18,806 nucleotides of DNA, taken from the NCBI GenBank assembly GCA_938027385.1, contig CALJBF010000012.1:1-18806 (forward strand), read 5' to 3'. Below are positions 14,267 through 18,806 of this stretch, piece by piece. Position numbers and translations under genes: made by a program. Below the pieces are notes generated by a model. The model saw nothing but the letters and a program-made list of their open reading frames with translations, ran no database searches and was not told where the DNA came from. Origin of the DNA: an uncultured Porphyromonadaceae bacterium (GTDB taxonomy: Bacteria; Bacteroidota; Bacteroidia; Bacteroidales; Muribaculaceae). Numbering within the stretch: position 1 is the stretch's first letter; every line of letters starts with the position of its first letter.

Positions 14267-15229
14267 ATGGATATTTCGATAATCGTACCGCTCTATAACG
14301 AGGCTGACTCGCTCCCCGAGCTGCAGGCCTGGATAGAGCGTGTAATGAAAGAGAACGGTTTCACCTACGAAGTCATATATGTCAACGACGGGTCGACCGA
14401 TGACTCGTGGGAGGTCATACGACGTCTGAGCAAGGAGAATCCCGCCGTAAAAGGGGTTGCCTTCAGGCGCAACTACGGCAAGTCGCCGGCACTCAACACC
14501 GGTTTCCGCCACGCGCAGGGCGACGTGGTCATCACCATGGACGCCGACCTGCAGGACTCGCCCGACGAGATTCCCGGGCTCTACCGCATGATCACCGACG
14601 AGGGCTACGACCTCGTGAGCGGATGGAAGAAAAAACGCTACGACCCCCTGTCGAAGACCATCCCCACCAAGCTTTTCAACGCCACGGCACGCCGGGTGAG
14701 CGGCATACACAACCTGCACGACTTCAACTGCGGCCTCAAGGCATACAAAAACAAGGTGGTAAAGCGCATCGAGGTCTACGGCGACATGCACCGCTACATC
14801 CCCTACCTGGCCAAGAACGCCGGATTCGGCCGCATCGGCGAGAAGGTCGTGCAGCATCAGGCACGCAAATACGGCAAGACAAAATTCGGCCTCGACAGGT
14901 TCGTGAACGGCTATCTTGACCTCTGCACCCTCTGGTTCACCAACAAATTCGGGGGCAAGCCGATGCACTTTTTCGGGCTGCTGGGCTCGCTGATGTTCAT
15001 CCTGGGCCTGGTAGCCGTGATAATAGTGGGCGGCTTGAAACTCAGGGCCATGTACACCGGCGCGCACTACACTCTGGTGACCGACTCGCCATACTTCTAC
15101 ATAGCGCTCACCACAATGCTGCTGGGCACCCAGCTCTTCCTTGCCGGTTTTGTGGGTGAACTTGTCGTGCGCAACTCGCCGCGACGCAACGATTACGAAA
15201 TCGAGGAGGAAATTGGCATCGAAAAATAA
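14267..15229 (+). CDS. Membrane-anchored family 2 glycosyltransferase (GtrB/DPM1-like)
   Basis: A 320-residue GT2 enzyme of the polyprenyl-phosphate glycosyltransferase type, which loads a sugar onto a lipid carrier at the cytoplasmic face. Visible are the first strand ISIIVPLYNE, VNDGSTDDSW (39-48), the metal-binding DADLQD (92-97), the FNCGLKAYK block, and two transmembrane segments near the C-terminus (about 233-256 and 278-302) flanking a short periplasmic loop. The product would be a lipid-linked monosaccharide used for O-antigen or protein glycosylation; the sugar cannot be read. MDISIIVPLYN is the usual family start, so the ATG at 14267 is used; an in-frame ATG at 14246 adds seven residues and cannot be excluded. 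It lies just after DUF4199. Confidence 0.92.
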   Translation: MDISIIVPLYNEADSLPELQAWIERVMKENGFTYEVIYVNDGSTDDSWEVIRRLSKENPAVKGVAFRRNYGKSPALNTGFRHAQGDVVITMDADLQDSPDEIPGLYRMITDEGYDLVSGWKKKRYDPLSKTIPTKLFNATARRVSGIHNLHDFNCGLKAYKNKVVKRIEVYGDMHRYIPYLAKNAGFGRIGEKVVQHQARKYGKTKFGLDRFVNGYLDLCTLWFTNKFGGKPMHFFGLLGSLMFILGLVAVIIVGGLKLRAMYTGAHYTLVTDSPYFYIALTTMLLGTQLFLAGFVGELVVRNSPRRNDYEIEEEIGIEK

Positions 15230-15809
15230 AATATTCACCTGCATGATGTGGGCCGCGGGACTGATCCTCCTGCCGGCCATGCTCGGCGCGTGCAACTCGA
15301 CCGGATGCACCGACAACCGGTCGTCACTGCCGCTGGCCGGATTCTATGCCGCCGGCAGCGACACGCAGATCAGCCTCGACTCGCTGGAAATCGGCGGCGT
15401 GGGCGCACCTGGCGACTCACTGCTGGTGCACGCCGGCGAACAGGCCAAGGATGTCTATCTGCCGTTCCGCATCGACAGCGGGCGCACATCGTTCTTCATC
15501 CGTTACATGTACCGCGAGCAGGGGCTCGACAACCCGGCGTTCAACGACACGGTGACCTTCACCTACGACTCCGAACCCTATTTCGCATCTGAAGAGTGTG
15601 GCGCCATGTACCGCTACCGGGTGACCGGCGTCACCTACACGCGGCACCTGATCGAGTCGGTCGATGTCGTCGACTCGGTGGTGACAAATGTGGAGATGGA
15701 GCGTTTCCGCATCTTCTTCAAGGTATCGCAGCCCGGCGAGGATGACGGCACGCACGACTATTCACGCAATTCCATGCCACAGGGCGGCCGGAGGGCGCCG
15801 CGCCCATGA
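15213..15809 (+). CDS. Putative lipoprotein, DUF6452-like
   Basis: A 198-residue protein with a lipoprotein signal peptide: a charged start (ASKNKIF), a hydrophobic core, and the lipobox LGAC around residue 27. Starting from the ATG at 15243 would remove the two lysines and leave a poor signal peptide, so I choose the TTG at 15213, which overlaps the end of the glycosyltransferase gene. After the lipid-bound Cys come GCTDNRSSLPLAGFY and a beta-rich body (FRIDSGRTSFFIRYMYREQG), ending in a Pro/Arg-rich tail. This resembles the DUF6452 family, usually found beside DUF6048 as here; my family call rests on recall of the pattern and the neighbour. Function unknown, likely at the outer membrane. 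Its stop overlaps the next start (ATGA). Confidence 0.7.
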   Translation: MASKNKIFTCMMWAAGLILLPAMLGACNSTGCTDNRSSLPLAGFYAAGSDTQISLDSLEIGGVGAPGDSLLVHAGEQAKDVYLPFRIDSGRTSFFIRYMYREQGLDNPAFNDTVTFTYDSEPYFASEECGAMYRYRVTGVTYTRHLIESVDVVDSVVTNVEMERFRIFFKVSQPGEDDGTHDYSRNSMPQGGRRAPRP

Positions 15810-16678
15810 GACGCATACTTACCGTCTTTGCCGCCGTCATGGCCTTTGTGGCCCTGGTGACTGGGCCGCTGTCGGCACAGCGCCGCGTGTCGCCGGTGAA
15901 ACCGCCTGCCGGCCAGAATTTCAACCGCCAGGAGGGCGACTCGCTGTCGCGCGACGGCGTCATACAGCAGACAGACTCGCGCGGCCGCAAGATTCTTGTA
16001 GACACCGTCAGTGGCACGGAGGTGCCCGATACCGCCGGAATGTTCACCACGGTTCCGAAGATGATCTACCCGCTGTTCCATTCGGTAAGCGTGGGAGTCG
16101 ACATCTGGGATCCGGTGATGCGCATATTCGGCCAGCATTACGGCCTGGTGGAGTTCTCGGGCGAGCTGAACCTGCACAACCGCTACATTCCGGTGGTGGA
16201 GATCGGCCTGGGGCAGAGCACCTACACGCCGGCAAACCAGAACTACACCTACCGCGTGTCGACGGTGCCCTATTTCCGCATCGGGTGCAACTACAATTTC
16301 CTTTACAACTCGAACCCCGACTACCTGGCCTACGGAGGCATCCGCGTGGGGTATTCGCCATTCAATTACCACCTCGAAAACGTTACCGTGAACTCGGGTT
16401 ACTGGGACGAGTCACAGACAGTGACATTCCCCTCACTGCATTCTTATGTGGTGTACCTCAACCTGCTTTTCGGCATCCGCGTCAAGATTATCGGTCCGGT
16501 GTCGATGGGATGGTCGTTCAGGTTCAAGACGCGCCTGCACGAGACAAAGAACCCCGCCGGCAACCCCTGGTACATACCTGGCTACGGCACGCGCAACAGC
16601 TCGATATCCGGGTCATTCTCGATATATTACACTCTCCCGCTCCATAAACCGACAAAACAAACACCCAAAACGTTATGA
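15806..16678 (+). CDS. Putative outer membrane beta-barrel protein, DUF6048-like
   Basis: A 290-residue protein with a signal peptide (MRRILTVFAAVMAFVALVTGPLSA, cleavage near residue 24) and a Gln/Arg-rich linker. From about residue 85 it has many alternating amphipathic strands with aromatic residues, such as SVGVDIWDPVMRIFGQHYGLVE, YTYRVSTVPYFRIGCNYNFL and LNLLFGIRVKI. This pattern suits a small beta-barrel in the outer membrane. It resembles DUF6048, which pairs with the DUF6452-type lipoprotein upstream; both overlap by 4 bp, so they are likely made together. The function is unknown. The stop overlaps the rpiB start by 4 bp. Confidence 0.72.
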   Translation: MRRILTVFAAVMAFVALVTGPLSAQRRVSPVKPPAGQNFNRQEGDSLSRDGVIQQTDSRGRKILVDTVSGTEVPDTAGMFTTVPKMIYPLFHSVSVGVDIWDPVMRIFGQHYGLVEFSGELNLHNRYIPVVEIGLGQSTYTPANQNYTYRVSTVPYFRIGCNYNFLYNSNPDYLAYGGIRVGYSPFNYHLENVTVNSGYWDESQTVTFPSLHSYVVYLNLLFGIRVKIIGPVSMGWSFRFKTRLHETKNPAGNPWYIPGYGTRNSSISGSFSIYYTLPLHKPTKQTPKTL

Positions 16679-17109
16679 AAATAGCAATATGCAGTGACCA
16701 CGCCGGTTTCGGCCTCAAGGCGATAATCGAAGGCTATCTTGAGGCTCAGGGCCTCGAATATGAGGACTTCGGCACATACTCAGAGGAATCGTGCGACTAC
16801 CCCGACTTCGCCCATCCGGCGGCCGAGGCCATCGAGCGCGGCGAATGCTACCCCGGCATTGCCATGTGCGGCACCGGTAACGGCATCGCCATGACCCTCA
16901 ACAAGCATCAGGGCATACGCGCCGCACTCTGCTGGAATACCGAGCTTGCCGCCCTGGCCCGTCAGCACAACGACGCCAACGTGCTGGTGCTCCCGGCCCG
17001 TTTCATCGAGCCTGAGGTCGCTCTCGCCATAGTCGACACCTTCCTCAGCACCGGATTCGACGGAGGGCGCCACGAGCGCCGCATCCGCAAGATTCCCGTA
17101 AATCACTGA
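16675..17109 (+). CDS. rpiB: Ribose-5-phosphate isomerase B
   Basis: RpiB interconverts ribose 5-phosphate and ribulose 5-phosphate in the pentose phosphate pathway. The 144-residue protein has the expected length and the active-site Cys65 and Thr67 in CGTGNGIAM, a His98 in RQHNDANVL that matches E. coli His99, and an N-terminal ICSDHAGFGLK block. All conserved parts are present, so the enzyme should work. Its start overlaps the end of the DUF6048-like gene (ATGA), which couples this metabolic gene to the envelope run; the next gene follows after 36 bp. LacAB-type isomerases share the fold, but the length and Cys/His pattern point to RpiB. Confidence 0.95.
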   Translation: MKIAICSDHAGFGLKAIIEGYLEAQGLEYEDFGTYSEESCDYPDFAHPAAEAIERGECYPGIAMCGTGNGIAMTLNKHQGIRAALCWNTELAALARQHNDANVLVLPARFIEPEVALAIVDTFLSTGFDGGRHERRIRKIPVNH

Positions 17110-17145
17110 CACCATACCATCCCCGACAAACATCCCAACCGCACC

Positions 17146-18806
17146 ATGAGTTATACCCCCTATCAGGGCCATGTGCTCGACATATACGAGAAGAGTTTCC
17201 AGGACAACTGGGCATTGCCGGCACTCACCGACGCCGGTTCAAAAGAAGTGCTCACCTACGGTGACCTTGCGCGCCGCATCGCCCGCATGCATCTGTTCTA
17301 CAGCCAGACAGGCGTGCAACCCGGCGACAAAGTTGCCCTCCTCGGAAAGAACTCGGCCACATGGGTGATGACTTTCATGGCCACCATAACCTACGGTGCG
17401 GCGATAGTGCCCATTCTGGCCGACTTCAATCCCCACGACACACAGCACATCATAAACCACTCGGAGGCCACCGTACTCTTCGTGTCAGAGCCGATATGGG
17501 AGACCCTTGAGTTCGACGAGATGCCGCAACTCAGGGCCGTGGTCTCGCTTGAGACCCACCATGTGCTGGCCGAGCGCCCCGTCGAGGGGAAACCGTCGGC
17601 CGAGAAGATAATTCGCAACCTGTCGCGTAGGTTCAAGTCGGTGTACCGCAACGGTTTCACAGCGCGCGATATAAAATATCCTCGCGTCGACAAAGACCAG
17701 ACCGCCATTCTTAACTACACCTCGGGCACCACGGGATTCTCGAAAGGCGTGATGCTGAGCTATGACAACATCATGGGCAACCTTGGCTACGGCATGCAGT
17801 CGAAACTCCATTACTGCGGATCGAGAGCACTGTCGTTCCTGCCGCTGGCACACGCGTACGGTTGCGCGTTCGACATGCTCGTACCCCTTGCCGTTGGCAC
17901 CAAGGTCACGGTGTTTACCAAGCCCCCCATCCCCAAGATTCTGCTCAAGGCCATGAGCGACGTTCGCCCCAGCCTTGTGGTGTGCGTGCCACTGATTCTT
18001 GAAAAGATCTACCGCAAGCAGATAGTGCCGATGATCACACGCCGCGCCATGCGCTGGGCCCTGGCCGTGCCTTTCCTCGACAATGCCATCTACGCAAAAA
18101 TACGCAACAAGCTCGTCGAGGCTTTCGGCGGTCAATTCGAGGAACTCATCATCGGTGGCGCGCCGCTCAACGCCGAGGTAGAGGCATTCCTTTACCGCAT
18201 CAAGTTCCCCTTCACCGTGGGCTACGGCATGACAGAGTGCGGCCCGCTGATCTCGCACACCCCCTGGCGCGAGTTCAAGCCCGGCTCGTGCGGACGCGTG
18301 CTGCCAAACATGGAGGCCAAGATTCTCAGCGACAATCCGGCCGAGATTCCCGGCGAGATATGCGTGCGCGGACAGAACGTGATGAAGGGGTATTACAAGA
18401 ACCCCGACGCCACCGCCGCCGCTCTTGACGAAGACGGATGGCTCCACACCGGCGACATGGGCACCCTGCAACCCGACGGCACCCTCTCAATCAAGGGGCG
18501 TTACAAGACCATGATCCTCTCGGCCTCGGGTCAGAACATCTACCCCGAGGAGATCGAGGCCAAACTCAACAACATGCCCTACGTGAGCGAGTCGCTTGTG
18601 GTGGAACGCGGCAAAGGCCTGACAGCCATCGTCTACCCCGACTACGAGCGCATGGACGCCGACGGCATCGCGAATGACCAGCTCCCCGACCTGATGGAGC
18701 GCAACCGCAATGACCTGAACTCGCTCGTGGCCCCCTATGAACGCATAGACCGCATCCAGCTCATCCCCCACGAGTTCGAGAAGACCCCCAAGAAATCCAT
18801 CAAGCG
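17146..18806 (+). CDS. AMP-dependent acyl-CoA synthetase/ligase (3' partial)
   Basis: At least 553 residues; the frame is still open at the window end, but the family ends a few residues after the motif reached here, so nearly the whole protein is visible. It belongs to the adenylate-forming (ANL) family, which activates carboxylic acids, usually long-chain fatty acids, as acyl-AMP and then acyl-CoA. Motifs: A3 NYTSGTTGFSKGV (190-202), A5 GYGMTECGPL (359-368, Glu364), A7 WLHTGDMG, A8 GRYKTMILSASGQNIYPEE (from residue 451), and a C-terminal TPKKSIK (547-553) in the A10 position. No signal peptide or membrane segment is present. The ATG at 17146 follows rpiB by 36 bp. Substrate is not readable; long-chain fatty acid is the best guess. 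Confidence 0.9.
   Translation, partial: MSYTPYQGHVLDIYEKSFQDNWALPALTDAGSKEVLTYGDLARRIARMHLFYSQTGVQPGDKVALLGKNSATWVMTFMATITYGAAIVPILADFNPHDTQHIINHSEATVLFVSEPIWETLEFDEMPQLRAVVSLETHHVLAERPVEGKPSAEKIIRNLSRRFKSVYRNGFTARDIKYPRVDKDQTAILNYTSGTTGFSKGVMLSYDNIMGNLGYGMQSKLHYCGSRALSFLPLAHAYGCAFDMLVPLAVGTKVTVFTKPPIPKILLKAMSDVRPSLVVCVPLILEKIYRKQIVPMITRRAMRWALAVPFLDNAIYAKIRNKLVEAFGGQFEELIIGGAPLNAEVEAFLYRIKFPFTVGYGMTECGPLISHTPWREFKPGSCGRVLPNMEAKILSDNPAEIPGEICVRGQNVMKGYYKNPDATAAALDEDGWLHTGDMGTLQPDGTLSIKGRYKTMILSASGQNIYPEEIEAKLNNMPYVSESLVVERGKGLTAIVYPDYERMDADGIANDQLPDLMERNRNDLNSLVAPYERIDRIQLIPHEFEKTPKKSIK

Noticed and set aside
15204..15210. AGGAGGA before the TTG of the lipoprotein gene as a Shine-Dalgarno site
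   Set aside because: The sequence encodes Glu-Glu of the upstream gene, the spacing to the TTG is too short, and Bacteroidetes genes generally do not rely on such sites.
14240..15316. A 358-residue open frame on the minus strand over the GtrB-like gene
   Set aside because: It lies fully opposite a well-recognised glycosyltransferase, has no family motif, and long antisense frames are expected in GC-rich DNA of this codon usage.
15688..16647. A 319-residue + frame over the DUF6048-like gene
   Set aside because: Arg/Pro/Gly-rich out-of-frame product without signal peptide; the overlapping 290-residue frame has a signal peptide and barrel-like strands.
17485..18471. A 328-residue open frame on the minus strand opposite the acyl-CoA synthetase
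   Set aside because: The + strand frame carries all ANL motifs; the minus-strand product is Val/Gly/Ala/His-rich with no recognisable domain.

Overview
The window looks like core chromosome of a GC-rich member of Bacteroidales, most likely Muribaculaceae (family level is inference). Support comes from a PorX C-terminus, Bacteroidetes -33/-7 promoters (TTG, 20 bp, TAnnTTTG), start codons without Shine-Dalgarno sites, several Bacteroidetes-restricted DUF families and type IX secretion (T9SS) sorting tails. Coding density is high and no gene-free stretch exceeds about 220 bases. I see no rRNA, tRNA, CRISPR array, insertion sequence or prophage.

Region 1 (1-3800, all +): a tight run of porX (5' end missing), tsaE, birA, a family 2 glycosyltransferase, a DUF4286 gene and ruvC. 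Gaps are 30 bp or less and birA/glycosyltransferase share a base (TAATG). It combines secretion control, tRNA t6A modification, biotin attachment, glycan synthesis and recombination.

Region 2 (3801-8940, +): two genes, each with its own well-formed Bacteroidetes promoter, for large exported proteins: a 1049-residue mosaic of jelly-roll and Fn3-like domains, and an endonuclease I. Both have a signal peptide and a C-terminal tail of T9SS type, so they are probable cargo of the system PorX regulates. Each gene is followed by a strong hairpin terminator.

Region 3 (8951-10837, all -): adk, hpt, then a YafQ-type toxin and its ribbon-helix-helix antitoxin. The antitoxin promoter is AT-rich and carries an 11-bp tandem repeat and a palindrome over its -7 element, a likely autoregulatory operator. 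This pair is the most clearly accessory element here.

Region 4 (11052-18806, all +): a run with very short gaps or overlaps: nnr (NAD(P)HX repair), DUF4831, DUF4199, a membrane-anchored GtrB/DPM1-like glycosyltransferase, a DUF6452-type lipoprotein, a DUF6048-type outer membrane protein, rpiB and an acyl-CoA synthetase-like gene that runs off the end. The middle five are envelope proteins of unknown role, two of them families I cannot assign a function.

No obviously new defence or mobile system is visible. The best leads are the toxin-antitoxin operator, the split Fn3 domain, the two candidate T9SS cargo genes with matching promoters, and the uncharacterised envelope gene run.
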